From Hypericum androsaemum (taxonomy: Eukaryota; Streptophyta; Magnoliopsida; Malpighiales; Hypericaceae), in NCBI GenBank assembly GCA_963995505.1, contig OZ023182.1, positions 11,152,707 through 11,216,706 on the forward strand: a stretch of DNA of 64,000 bases, in the 5' to 3' direction. The translations under genes and the position numbers were made by a program. This document shows positions 19,923 to 32,404 of this stretch, piece by piece. The stretch's first letter is position 1; each line of letters starts with the position of its first letter. The notes beneath the pieces were generated by a model. That model was not told the DNA's origin and made no database searches. It saw only the letters and a list, made by a program, of their open reading frames with translations.

Positions 19923-22900
19923 CTAGATTGAGACACTGTTTGGAATTCCCCTGCCGGTAAGTCCAACTCCGCTGCTAGGAACCAAGAGTGTATATGGCAT
20001 CTGAACTGGACCTGTCCGGTTCTTCAATTCCGTGTCATTGTTCATTGCGATGATCTTGTCCTCGATCTCCGCTAGCTTCTTCCCGAACTTCTCAAAGGCC
20101 TCCAATGGTTCAGTGTCAGTCGTCCATTCAGGACTGTCTCTCTGACCAAGATACAGCTCATCAGAGGAATGCCTTGACAGGATCTCTATAAGTGAAATGC
20201 CGAGAAGGGTCTGAAGCTGAGCTGTGATGGTCCTCAGGAAGGCCTTTTCGGGATTTGACTCGAGCTGCTTGTACTCGGGAGTGTCTTTCTCGGGCATGAA
20301 CCTGCGACTTAAGGTTGGACGATTGGGATGGTACCCTCCATAAGGGTACTGCCCAAAGTTAACAGCTGCGTGGAGAGCAGAAGCGGTCCATATAATGATT
20401 GTGCACGATTGTACTAGCTCTTCGCGCGTATGCATCTTAGGCCACCAAGTCTCGTCTTTCTTGTCTCCGTGACCTTCCTCTCGGAGTTCCTTCCACCAGG
20501 ATTGAAGCTCAGTGTCCTTCTGGACCATTTCATCTGTCTTGTAATAGAAACCACAGTAGTCTTCCACCCATTCCTTAATTGCAGACCAAATTTCAAGTCC
20601 ATCAACTGCATAAGGATAGTCTTTAACCACCAGGCGAACACCATGTCGCGATTTTGGATCCGCCACTGCCATTCCTCTGAGCAATATTAAACATGTCAAG
20701 TGTTAATGGAATGACGAAATAAGCGAAAAATCATGTGTCTAATAGCATAATTTCACCCCCGGGGTGTTATTTTCCCAAGCCACGTCCAAATATGAAGTGC
20801 ATAAACGTAAGCTTATTTGGTCCAATCAATGTACCTTTTCTTCAATTCTTCAGGAAGAGCTTGCTCAGGGAAAACCCAGCTTTTGTATGCAAAGGATGAC
20901 ATCTCCATTGCATACTTGGAAGGGAAAACTGTCAACTCGAGTATCCCCCCTCCATTGATGAGTATTTGTCTAGCGAATGCGTTTATGTTCATTGTGTCGC
21001 GGAAATGAGGATGTAGAAGCTTGTAGATTGGATGAAGCACACTAAGCTGTCTATTCGTCGCAATCACGAAAGGCTCGATCACAGCATGTGTATGCAACCT
21101 GATACAGGAAAAAAAAGAGAGACTGAAATTAGTAGGATGCAACTTGCCGACATGTATGGTTGACCGATCATTCTGAACGGATTTTTTGTACCAGTGGCTG
21201 ATGAGCTGGTGCCAACCGGAGTCATTTACAGCAACATATGCCTTGGCAAGCTGCCAAATAGAACCTTGAACACCATCTTCAGCTGGTGTGAACACCTTGC
21301 TAATGGCTCCGAGTTGGTCTGATTCAGGATGAGGCAAGCTTAATTCAATTGCCAGTGGCTTCAAAGTTCCATCATCTTTCAGAAACAGCAGAGTCCTCGA
21401 AGCGTAAGTCTTTGTTGATGTTGTGTTTATCCGCCTAATGTATGGCATCAAGCCATCATGGTAGTCCAAGATCAGAATTCTCTTGTTCTCGATGGCCTGC
21501 AATCACACAGTTTTGAATGATTCAAAGCTAAACTAACAGAAATAGAGTACCACAATTCCGGCGATTTACCTCTTTAATTGAAATTCCATCTATGTTGTGC
21601 TTTATGTGGTCTGCAGTGATCGTACTATCCTGATTGCCATATTGCTCATGGTTAAGCTCACTCTTTGGAGGGAATTCCTGCATTTGAAAAAGGGCACAAA
21701 ATAAACGAACAATCTTAGAGCAAATCGGCTTTCTCAATATACCAAGTCAACTTATATTATTCCTCATCCTATTCATACCTGAAGACAGCTTATCATTACA
21801 GGATTTACTCCAGCCAACATCTCTCTTGCAAACTCTTCATCAGTCCTCCAAGCAGTCTTGTCCTCTGCTCAAAAACCAGAAACTTTTTCATATAGCGGTC
21901 GCTCTAAAACGATCAAACTGGATAAGAAAAAAATCTTATAAAGGGACGGATGGATCATACTTGAAATTACTTCGGGCTCTGGAAACTTGAGAAGTCCCTC
22001 CCCATCAGTACGAAATATCTCCTTGAGCAGCTCGAGAGGGATATTCTTTTCGATAGCTTGCAGCACAGGCTCGTCGAGTATCTTAAGTCCTCCCTCGTAG
22101 AGTTTCATCTCATCGTTGAAAGAGTCGAACTCATTCGGAGTAGTGTCGATCAGACCTTCCAGCTCGGACTTAAGAACCTGACCGACCGACTTGAGTGCAT
22201 AAGCTAAGAAATCCGACATCTTCAAATGACCAAATCGTTCATCTCGTGGAACATATATGTTGAGGCTCGAGAGGACTGGCAGCCTGCTCTCGTTGCTGGG
22301 ATCTGCTTTGGACGGGGGTCGGCTTGTCCTTCCCCTGCGAGGATAAGGGTACTCGGAGGACCCGCCAAGAACAGGGCGGGCATACTTTTCACCCCTTTCA
22401 GGATCCCCGAGGTCATTATAAAGAGCATAGTCATAGACTCTGTCCCATTCCTTGAGCTCTTCTCCCTTGCCATCTCCTTTTAACATCTTCAACTCTTCCT
22501 CCCTGTACTTTCTCAGGGGCATCGGCGTCTCGTGAGGCAGATACGTCTGTACAAATTGCACCAGACACAAAATAAATAATAAGAAAACTTCAATTCTTGT
22601 AAATAATTTTTATTGTATCCAAAGTCAAACAATAACACTTCTATTTAGCTGATTCGGATACCTTGTTGGCGAAGAAAACGCGATCTGTCTGGTAGTGTTG
22701 TGCAGGATAAACCCATGAGTTGCAGACAAAGTGAACGCGTCCATGACCGGGAACATCCTCGAGAGTGAGAGTCCTGAGGTAGAACTCGGTGTGATGTTCG
22801 TTTCGTACGAGGAAGGCCCCTGGAAACCCGACATCATCGTTATGGTCTTCAAATGTCACTTTGAAAGCCGACTCGCCGGCGTTCAACGGAGTGATAGTGG

Positions 22901-23468
22901 TTATCCATTCTTCCAAGTAGGCTGCCTCTCCCACCTTCCCTTGTACACCCTTCTCTGCATCTGAAAATTTTATTCACCATTGGAGTATTATTAGCATTTT
23001 GTCCCTATTCAAGTTTCACTATGATAATCCGCTTTGTTTGTTTTGTCGAAAAATATTTTAATGTAATCATATTTGTGTCTAAAATATTTTCGACACATTC
23101 GCAACTTAAAATCAGTAGTGAGACCATTAAATAGTTAGATCAATTGATGATGTATTATATTAGTTACTAGATATTTTTAATTTTGAATCATAAAAATGCA
23201 ATATATGTTACAAATTTGATATGGCTAGATTTTTTTTTTCTGTTTCTGTAATCTTACAGTCAAATGTAGATTAGTCAAAGGAAAAAAAAACCACTATCGC
23301 CATGGCGCCGTTTCCTCATTGACCTAGTCTGACTCTGACTTTTTGAGAAGTGAGAACACCATTAGAACTCTTTTAATAAAGAAGAGTGCCATTAACTGAT
23401 GCGTAATTATTTAAGTAAGAATTTTTCCAGTTAGCATCATTTGATAAGTTACGTTTTTCATGCAAATT

Positions 23469-23510
<42 letters not shown>

Positions 23511-24869
23511 ATATATGGGCAGCATCGCATGAAGAGAAAGTGACAACACCAAAATTTTATATTTCAATTTAAAGCATAAAAACAAAACATCAAATTTTAA
23601 TTACATGCAATGATGTGATCGTCCTGGCCGCCCGGTGCTATACTATCTAACCAACACATTTCTTAAATTAATATAAAAACCCAGCTACTAACTCTTGTGA
23701 TATTTTATTGATTAGCTACTAAGCCGACGAGCATAAAATCCGGATAAATGCAATAAGCTACATAATTGATGGCGCAAAAGGAATTTTTAAGTGATCACTT
23801 GGAGAATTCATTGAGTGACCCATCGTTGAGGATAGAACTAATGCATTAGCAACTAAAAAGTTCCGTTTCCCTTTATTCTATATTCTCTGTCACATGCATC
23901 ATAAAGAAACAAATAGGTTCTGTCTATGGCCCAACCTTCGGGTCGCAGCTTTTTGTTCCCCGGCATTATTGTTTATTCGGGTACGAACTTTGAGATGACC
24001 CAAAGTTATATGGTTAGTTGTGAGTGTACTTAAAGAAAAATTCATCTTTATGAGTTGGATATGGAAATTTTGTAAAATAATTATATATTTATCCTAACAT
24101 ATGAAATCATAAGATTTAAATCAATAAATTTTTAATCTAATGATTTTTTTTGTTAATACTGCTACTTAATTAGCATCATAGTATGACTCAAAAATAAACA
24201 GCTACTTCTTACATATAATCGAGTTCTCGTATCTTGGTCCATATATTTGAGATCTTACATATATAAAACTGCGGTCCCATATACAGATTGTGTGTTTCTT
24301 TTTCCTATACATCCAAATGCACTCATTAAATACTCATTAGGACGTACGGACAAAATATTATGTATCGAATGGGGCTCAAATAATACAAGACAAGACTTTA
24401 TGTTTTTTTCCCTTTTTGGGTGTTTTGAAATTGTTACACTTTCTTAATTAGCTAGCTTCACATAGCTTGGAAAAAGAGCAATTTAACAAACCATATTTTT
24501 TCAAAAGAGTACTAAAAATTTGGAAGTAAATCGGAAATATTAGCCTGATTGATTTGAGTGATAAAAAAATTTGGATTCACTTAATCAGATCTTGGGTTCA
24601 AGTTTTATAAATGTTAATCCCCGACTATGATACAAAGATTAAAAAAATTGGAAATATTCACCTGGTTGGCTATGAACAGAGCTGACAAGTCGAAAGGAGA
24701 CGCGCTCCCCAAGCAGCTCGTGGACGCGGTCGAGGACGGTGCCATTGAAGTCGTTCAAGTCCAAGACGTTCTTCTTCATCAACACCACCGTCCCTCTGAT
24801 CTTCCTCCCCTCGGACGAACTCCCGTTTGCATCATGACCTGTGATCGCTTCTATTATGTTATGAAGCAT
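19923..24869 (-). CDS. Linoleate 9S-lipoxygenase (8 coding exons, complete)
   Basis: Exons by GT-AG junctions and phase: 24662-24869, 22662-22960, 21961-22546, 21779-21864, 21570-21677, 21192-21496, 20835-21098, 19923-20676; together 2610 nt, 869 residues. The ATG at 24869 gives the usual ML..I...GH start; upstream codons lack an ATG in frame. A PLAT/LH2 domain (about residues 25-165) precedes the catalytic domain (about 175-869). Iron ligands: His530 and His535 (HWLHTHA), His721 and Asn725 ([15 protein letters not shown]) and the C-terminal Ile869 (GIPNSVSI). Ala573 (INAFARQ) is the residue linked to S stereochemistry. The Thr587-Val588 pair ([10 protein letters not shown]) is the known 9-LOX signature, against Ser/Phe or Cys/Phe in 13-LOX. 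No plastid transit peptide, so it is likely cytosolic. It adds O2 to linoleic and linolenic acid to give 9-hydroperoxides, feeding the 9-oxylipin pathway of defence and development. No frameshift or stop seen. The closest named relatives are LOX1/LOX5-type; I do not assign a symbol. Confidence 0.95.
22961..24661 (-). other. Large first intron of the lipoxygenase gene
   Basis: A 1.7-kb AT-rich intron, far longer than the others (about 75-115 bp). Donor CCAG|GTGAAT (24661-24660), acceptor TTTTCAG (22961-22962). It contains an (AT)n tract and otherwise no recognisable repeat or open frame of note. Confidence 0.85.
23471..23515. repeat. (AT)n microsatellite in lipoxygenase intron 1
   Basis: About 45 bp of alternating AT with one TATTAT interruption. 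A likely length-polymorphic marker. It is intronic, so its TATA-like sequence is not taken as a promoter. Confidence 0.9.
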
Positions 24870-25120
24870 TTTCTTTGGTAATGTTTCAATGGTTTTGGTA
24901 TAGACCCACAAAGAAATTAGATCCGTGTATATGGTAGTAGCTGGTCGAGGCTGAAACTTAAAGAAATCGACGGGAGGGAAGAATTGAGCCTAGGGCGTGT
25001 ATAAGAGTATTGTTTGGGTTCACAATGGATGTAAATGCAGTGGATGATGCATGCCAAAGTTGAGGGATATCTCTATATATAGAGGGAGGATAGAAGGTGT
25101 AGTGCACATTGGATTAATGT
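24870..25120 (-). promoter_or_regulatory. Promoter and 5' UTR of the lipoxygenase gene
   Basis: On the minus strand a TATA box (TCTATATATAG) lies at about 25073-25082, about 205 bp upstream of the ATG, which would give a 5' UTR of roughly 170 bp. Between them is no in-frame ATG extension. No other cis element is convincing by eye. Confidence 0.5.
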
Positions 25121-27210
25121 GCCAATAGTTTTATTTTAATAGGATGGGATTAAAGAATTTGCCCCGGAAAGGTCTATTGGTTCTGTTGTTTTACTTTTCG
25201 GACTAATGCTGTGATTGGATATGGTATTGAATGTTACATAATCTAAAATCCTTATGGCTAATTAAGATTTTTGGTTTACTTTATGTTATCTAATCATGGT
25301 TAAATAAACAACACTATATTATAATTTACTTCCCTTCCTTCTACATCTCTTTATAAAATTCTCGCAACTTATCTAATAAAAGTCTAAATGTCCGAGGGTG
25401 AAATCTCACTGGGAGAATTGTGCTTTTTGATGAAATTACTAAGAGAGCTTCCTATCCCTTTCTTTTCTCTCGGAGTCGTGTGATAGGAAGACTACTTATT
25501 CCTTCTTCTTCTTGTTTTAAATGATAAATTTTAGTATTCAGATTTAAAATTAGACTAGGAAGAGATAGATAGTGTTATGATGAGAGGCCAATCATATGCT
25601 ATGCAGACAAAACTAATGATGTTGCATGACACATAGATAAAATTGATGATACATCGAATATTTCAAGTAAATGCAGTTTAACCTTTAATTAACTAATGAT
25701 GAACTTGCATGATACACATAGATAAACTTGAACTCTTGGACGACGAAGCCCACCGACAGGGGGAGGACCGGAAGAAGCGTTGGATTTTGTCTCCACGTCA
25801 TGTCGCAGTGACGGGCCATCAAACATTGGTAGTCATTATTTGGGATACCATTTGGAAATTTATTATGTTTAACAATTCAACATAATCACCGCATTAATGG
25901 GTAATCAGTGATGCATGATCTTGTTTACGGACGTCTAATTTTAGTTGGATGAGATCATAATGCTAATTGTAATTTTCTTATTCTCTTTCTTTAAACTTTA
26001 TATGCCAAGTAAACGAATGACAGAGAAAATTGGAGAGACCATACTAAAATTTTTCGTTGCTTTCTGCAATTACATTTACATCCATTCTAAACTTTCAACG
26101 TTAAGTGTTTGTATAAAGTATGGATAGTAACGTGGGACCTGGAATTTTCTTTAAAAAATTTTAGATTTAATCTTTTACTAATTGAAAAAATTATCGAAAG
26201 AACCATAAGACTCGATAATCAAATAATATGGGTCAAAAATGAAATTGAATCGTCATTTGGATATTATTCACAGGTCAGAGGCTGCTTCCATTTTTTGTGT
26301 GTGGTGATCATAGGCTGCTTCCTTGCCTAAAGATTAGGCGCCCAAGTAATGCGCGTGGACTGCTTAAAGTTGTAAAAGTCCTAGCCTCCATTTTACAACC
26401 GTTACTTTTCTTCTCTCTCTTTTTTCCAACGAGTTTATCATCGTTATTGTTATTATAATACAACAAATAAATATGTAACGAAAAAGTCCAAATATCTAAA
26501 TCACAATAATTCAATCTTTGGTCAAATAAAAAACAGTTTCCCTTGAGTGTACGGAATAAAAAACAATGGTCTAATTGGTGATATGCATAGAAGAAGAGTA
26601 AATGTTGAGATTATATGATTTTGAAACACTTCGTATTTTCTTTCGACTATTAAAAAGAAATGCCGTGCAAATAAAAAGAGGACAATAATCCCTTACTTGT
26701 CACGTATTGATCAATAAGGTAGCATGTGTTGAGTAGAGCCCGCAGATAAAATCCCATTGGTATAATGGGTTAAATAACATCTTGTACTTATTTGAAATTT
26801 CAGATGAAAAGTACTATGATTTGACAATGTAGTTTACAAATGATCACAATAGTCCTCGTAATTTTATAAAACCATGATATCCAGTTGAATGACATGATCA
26901 TTTTGATCATTTTCAAACCACGTGATTTTATTTGTGAAATTGTCAAATCAAAGTTATTTTTCCCTATTTTCTATTATCTCTTATACTAAAATGAGTCATC
27001 TATATCTTTGTACCTTTAAATTGAGTAATTAGTATGATTTACTTAAATTTTTAGTGACATGTCGTGTTCATGTACTCGTAAGTATGACACGTATCCAGAA
27101 TTTTTTTTATTTTTAGGTAAGTTAGATTTTTTTATTGTTGAATCGGTAGATCAAGTAAGATTCAATGATAAGAAATAATTTCATTGTTCCATGTTACCAG
27201 GCATAAAAAA
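25121..27210. other. AT-rich intergenic region, nothing recognised
   Basis: About 2.1 kb upstream of the lipoxygenase gene. Short open frames (for example 25945-26127, 26109-26330) are AT-rich and have no motif I recognise. No LTR ends, target duplications or clear tandem repeats were seen. Distal lipoxygenase regulatory sequence may lie here, but nothing shows it. Confidence 0.5.
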
Positions 27211-28522
27211 AGGAAAAATTACGTTCAGGTCCCAGTAGTTTGGCGTCCCTCTCTCTGGGATCTCTGTATTTCCGAAATCGTTTCTGACGTCCCCAAAGTT
27301 TAGTTTTAGAGACTCTCGGGTCGCTGACCAAAATATTCTTAAACAAAAAATAAATTTTTTTACCTTCTCCATCCTTTGAAAAAAACACCAACTACCAAAA
27401 ACTAACCCAAAACTAAAATCAAACTAACTAAAATCAAGAACATAACGAAGAACAATAAAAAAATTACCCACGAACCCTTGATCGGCCTTTTTTACCATAT
27501 TAACGCCAAAATTGAAGAACCCACAAGCCAATTCCCAATAATTTCTTCAAAGCAAAAAGTCAATTCCAAATTAACACATGAAACCAGAACCAATCAAAAA
27601 TCCTAAAAACCAGCAAACCCTAATCCCCAATTTGACCACGACCACCCTCCTCACTTGGGTTATTGCATGACCCTGTAAATAGGAGGACCGCAGACGGGGA
27701 GGAATTTGATTCCCCTCCTGACGACAGGCCGAGATTCACGTTCACAAGGGTTAGAGGAAGCTTCCCAAGCATGCCATTCCTCGAAGTTGAACTCGAATTC
27801 TGAGTAGTGCCTCTCCACCTGTCGCCCGAAGAATCCTGTGACAACAGAGGCGCCCCACATTTACACTCACGGCGGGATGGGGCGGTTGTTAATCGTGAGG
27901 TTCGTCGTTGGCAGGTTGGAATTAAATGAAATTTGGGGTTAGGGTTCGTGTAGAGAATTGGGAAATTGAAAAGTTTTGAGTCTAATCGTCGTTGAAGACA
28001 GAGGAACATAAAGTTTGTGTTTGATGGACTCTGAAGAAATTATTGGGAATTGGCTTGTGGGTTCTTCGATTTTGGCGTTAATATGGTAAAAAAAGCCGAT
28101 CTGGGTTTTCTTTTTTTGTTCATTTTCTATGGTTTGGTTATTTCTCGTGTGCCATAATCTGGGATAAGGTTCTAGCTTTGGGATTTTTTTCTAATGAGCT
28201 TACTGTATCTACAAAATGGGATTCGTGGGTAATTTTTTTGGTTGTTCTTGATGTTCTTGGTTGTGTTCTTGATTTTAGTTAGTTTGATCTTTGTTTTGGG
28301 TTGGTTTTTGGTGGTTGGTGTTTTTGTTCAAAGGTTGGAGAAGGTAAAAAAAATTTTGTTTAAGGGTATTTTGGTCATTTCCATGTCAAAAATGAAAAAA
28401 GAGCTGTCAGGGACCCGAGAGTCTCTAAAACCAAACTTCGGGGACGTCAGGAACGATTTCGGAAATGCAAGGATCCCAGAGGGAGGGACGCCAAACTATA
28501 GGGACCTGAGCGTAATTTTCCC
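27211..28522. mobile_element. Foldback / long-TIR non-autonomous DNA element
   Basis: The ends are inverted copies: left (a/g)ggaaaaattacg then ttcaggtccc, right ggacctgagcgtaattttccc. The left arm (27211 to about 27555) matches the right arm (about 28030-28522) in inverted order, including caccaactaccaaaaac, tgatcggccttttttacc and cccacaagccaattccc. The right arm carries about 135 extra bases (about 28095-28230). It is flanked by A6 on both sides (27205-27210 and 28523-28528), too simple to be a firm target duplication. Probably MULE-type. The 475-bp centre is GC-richer and may be captured. Confidence 0.75.
27620..28009 (-). pseudogene. Gene-like fragment inside the foldback element
   Basis: A minus-strand frame of 129 residues with ECKCGAP near residue 50, which recalls the start of a GRF-type zinc finger (CxCG). 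The rest of that motif (NPGRRF, then Cys) is absent, and neighbouring frames look as gene-like (for example FEFNFEEWHAWEA in 27860-27660). I do not assign a function. A captured 5' gene end is plausible because the block is GC-rich between AT-rich arms. Confidence 0.3.
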
Positions 28523-28528
28523 AAAAAA

Positions 28529-30350
28529 TAGACGATATATTTTTTTGTATATTATATCAAAAGTGACATTTCATTGTTTCATTTAATAATATGACATGTC
28601 ACAAATTTTCTTTTGGTCAAAGTGATATGAAATGTCACGATTACACCACGAGTAAATATGTCTTACCAAGGAAAATCCAAAAATTTATTTTGTAAGCACC
28701 AAAATCGATAAATCCTAAACGCAAAAGAATAAGTCGTCTTTTCTTTTTTTACCCCGCCTTTAGATCACCGACCAGTAGAATGTATTTTATTTTTAATGAC
28801 AGAATATAATGCCTTTTTGTGATTCAATCACTTGGCAATGGGCATCTACCCTTTTCCCAATACCAATGGATTCTCGAAATCTTAGTGAGCACTTCTTCGA
28901 AAAAGGGCAATGTTAATATTCTTGCTTGGCATCTGGCAACCTCACCTCTCAAATTGTTGACATACATTTTTTACTTCCGATAATAAGAAATATTGTCGAG
29001 TTTAATTGAGAAACAGATATAAAAGCAATTAAAGATGCGAAAGAAAATTCCCCGGTACTAGAAAAGGACAGTCTTAAAAGAAACCCAAAAAAAAGGGCAG
29101 TCTTAAAAACCACACATTATCATACAATTATAAAAAATCTTAATGCTGCTAAATAGGAATGCAATTTTCATGATCACTTTTCTTTGGGTAGGTAGGTGCA
29201 ATTTTATTCCAAACATTTACATGGCCAATGAAGAATTCTCACGTACAAATACGAAGTTGAAGCCATGAGCCTCACTAAAAATCTTACCATGATAAAATTT
29301 AGTAAGAAAAAAATCCTACAAAGTAAAAAAATACCCGTGATAGCACTGCTAGAGAGTAATTCGACATTGCACTTCCACAAAATACACATTCCCCCTTACC
29401 TTTTGAAAGATTCAATTACAATTGGCACAATAGCCAATTTTCATGATCAAATATACTTCATCATTGTGCAACTTCTTGAGAACGCTTGTCAGCCCTTCCA
29501 TATGGATACTTTCTTCTTGTTCAGGATATATGGATACATTTATGTCTTTCTCTCAACCAGGAAAGACTTTCATAACGTGTCAAGAAGAGGACCAAGCTAC
29601 CAAAATTTTGAGTAATTTGTCCTTCAAGTTCAAGTTTCAGATATAGGAGATCTTCATTCTGGTAATCAAATTTTAACATCGTATTAGAGTGATTTGATGC
29701 TTATAAAAACTGGAATAAAATTCTGTCTTTGATTAATTAAATGCGACTTCTTGATTGCTCCCTCTCCATCAGACATTTTTATTATTTCCTTGAACAACTT
29801 TTCCTTGAACCATTTAGTTCTGATGATGATGGATGTACTGTTGTCAAATGTGTGGTACTGAAACCTTTTTTTTCAAACGTACATTATGACATGCCATGTG
29901 GTTTCATGATTATAAACCAATCAAAACACCGATGAAGGTACGTACATGTACAATTAATACACTCCGTCTTTAGTTCCCTCTTCTTTTCGGAAAGTTTTAA
30001 ATTAATACGTTAGCCTCAACAAAATTACGATTTAGTATCATTCGATTAATTATGTGTGTAAGAAATTGAAAACCTAAATGATAACTCGTAATAAATTTTT
30101 GAAGTGTTTGGATTTTTTTAATAACTTTGAGGAGCATATGATAATTTATCTGGGCAACCCTAGCAACTAGGGTTTTAGCCCCTAAATTTATTTTAAAAAG
30201 CAAGATCGTCGTTTTGTTCTTCACCAGAAATACTCACGAGATTCTGTTTCCTTTTTCTGAAGGAAAACTGTCCACTCAAGGTGGGGTTTGGATTGGGTAC
30301 AGAGTGAAAGAATTGATTCCGGACAGTTTGGACTGAAGAGAGACCGCAGC
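28529..30350. other. Intergenic region, nothing recognised
   Basis: About 1.8 kb of AT-rich sequence. Small frames such as 29265-29615 lack known motifs. A telo-box-like pair (aaccctag...ctagggttt, about 30159-30176) forms a short hairpin. No element ends were found. Confidence 0.45.
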
Positions 30351-30354
30351 GGCA

Positions 30355-30640
30355 AGCACAAGTATGTGATAATGGCAAGCGCAGTTATGTGATAATGGCA
30401 AGTACAGTTATGTGATAATGGCAAGTACAGTTATGTGATAATGGCATTTGTTTTTGTGAGAACGGCAAGTCCCCGTTGATGATAATGGCACGCATAGTTT
30501 TTTTTTTATTTTGGTCCCCCATGTTTTAGCATTTTTACAAAAAGGTCACACTGGCATGCACTGTTATGTGATACTGGCATGTGCAGTTATGTGATACTGG
30601 CATGCGTAGTTATGTGATAATGGCATTTGTATCCGACCTG
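30355..30640 (+). repeat. 23-bp minisatellite in two blocks
   Basis: Units of cagttatgtgataatggcaagta (period 23) at about 30355-30470, and a variant block (cagttatgtgatactggcatgtg) at about 30545-30635. They are separated by a segment (ttttggtcccccatgttttagca...acaaaaaggtc) that recurs after the second block at about 30660-30705. So there is a larger repeat containing the minisatellite. No gene is associated. Confidence 0.8.
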
Positions 30641-31039
30641 TGTTTGTGCGTGACTTTTTTCATTTTGGTCCCCGTATTTTAGCACGTTTGCAAAAAAGTC
30701 CATGCATGTCTTCATTCTAAACGGTTCGAAATAGTGGCATTCCGTACCCAATCCATATCCCTCAAGGTGAGACGGACCATGTTAGGAGAGGACGAAGTTC
30801 TAGTAGTTTCTCTACAGGTGGAGGGTGAGACAAACGAATCAACGGACGATTCAACCTCGAGAGAATTTGCAAGATCCATTGAATCGGGTGGGGTTTCAGA
30901 AGCACCATTGCAGGATTGACTAGGGAAATAAGAGAGAGTTTAGGGGCTACAGAAGGTACGTGGATCTCTGTGACCTCGATGTTGGCTTAGGGCTTTATGG
31001 TTTTTAGATTAACCATATTTTTGTTCGTTCTTCGTATTG

Positions 31040-31245
31040 TTGGTGTTGGTTGTTTAAGAATAATTATGTTCAGTTATTTTTGGAACATGTCTTTTATGGA
31101 TCTTGTTATCTATCGAATGGTTTCTTAATCAAAGATATTGATCTTTGTGATTTTCGTGATACAAGTTTTTTCTTAGTTACTATTTCGCATGACGTCTCAA
31201 GACAATGTTATGTTGTGGCATTCTATCCTCTCGGTCATTAACATG
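31040..31245 (+). pseudogene. Copia pol fragment (protease/pre-integrase boundary)
   Basis: The plus-strand frame has VQLFLEHVFYGSCYLSNGFL followed by DLCDF, closely similar to the corresponding part of copia copy A (VQLFLKHIFYGSGYQSNDFL). A degenerate LWHS...GH remnant at about 31210-31240 follows. About 65 codons remain; both sides are unrelated DNA. It belongs to the A/B/C family. Confidence 0.75.
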
Positions 31246-31339
31246 GATGACAAACTTTTCATGGATTTAAAACAAATCAATTTAGTTACTTGAACACTTT
31301 TTTTCTCTTCCACAACAACCCATTATTTTTCTTTGGTTC

Positions 31340-32404
31340 ATCTGTTGCAAATCAATAAACTTGACCAATACAAATTCTTTCCTTAAAACAAACCAACTTG
31401 ACGCTATTTTTCATTCCAACATGTACTCTCTTTATTTACGTATCAATCCATGACTCTTCTCAGTATATACCAATCATTATCTCTATGTAAATTAAGGTCT
31501 ACTTCTCACAGCTTTCTTCTTCTTTGATCTCCAATTTTTTTTATCTTTATTTTCTGATGAAGCTTAACGAGAGAAGCTTAGGTAAATTATACATATCCTT
31601 ACCATGCAAAATTATACAATCAAACTTAATTTAATAGACGTAGGCTTACCAAAATTTTTGTTTCTGTTAAATTTCAACTTCGCTTCAGTTCCTTTCTTGT
31701 TTCTTTTTTTTCTCCTGTTCTTTATTTTTTTCTGTCTTTCTTTTTCTCGTCGAATTACTACAACTTGTGCTACTACCTTTATTTTATAATGTTAAGTGAG
31801 TTCATGAATTAGTTTTGTAAGTTGACACGTTTCATCTCTTTTTTTTTGTTGCCACGTCTTATACTTTTTTTTCTGAATATCTCATCATCTCTTCTCTTCT
31901 TCTTTTTCTTTGAAGCTTATCCAATTTTATTTTGTTTATTTGGTGTCAATTTCTCAAATTAACCACATATTTACCCTCTTCCTTTATTGCCACGTTTTTC
32001 TCTACTTTTTTTTCAATCTTATCACTTCTTATATTAAGATCTTCAATTTTATTCATACCAGATTATATCCAATCATATTTCTAAAATTTCTCCATAATCA
32101 ATTATCCACCTTTTATTTTAACTTACCACCTCTTATATTTAACTTGCACCTCTTACCAAATTTCCTCCACTTGCCACGTTTTTATCATTGGATAAATTTA
32201 ATTTGAGTTACTAAATTTCTAACTTACTTTCAATTTTATGCATCTCGAATATTAAAATATTATCAACTCAATTTTATTATTATTACATCACTAATTATAT
32301 ATATATATATATATACACACACGTAGTGTATTCTTATATTACTAAATGACTTAGCATACTGGATTAAATCTAACAAAATTTAATTGACATAGTTGGGTAT
32401 CACA
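31340..32404 (+). repeat. 3' part of a gypsy LTR related to the solo LTR
   Basis: From aatcaataaacttgaccaatac at about 31351 to the end ttgggtatcaca at 32404, the sequence follows 5180-6582 of the solo LTR in the same order (ttttcattccaacatgtac, tcaaacttaatttaat(a/g)gacgtagg). The 5' half is missing. It contains an (AT)n(AC)n tract at about 32297-32323. It abuts the minus-strand gag at 32405. Confidence 0.7.

Noticed and set aside
20430..20690. Plus-strand open frame over the lipoxygenase
   Set aside because: Shadow of exon 8 of the lipoxygenase gene.
23471..23515. AT-rich TATATA run considered as a promoter
   Set aside because: It is a microsatellite inside lipoxygenase intron 1.
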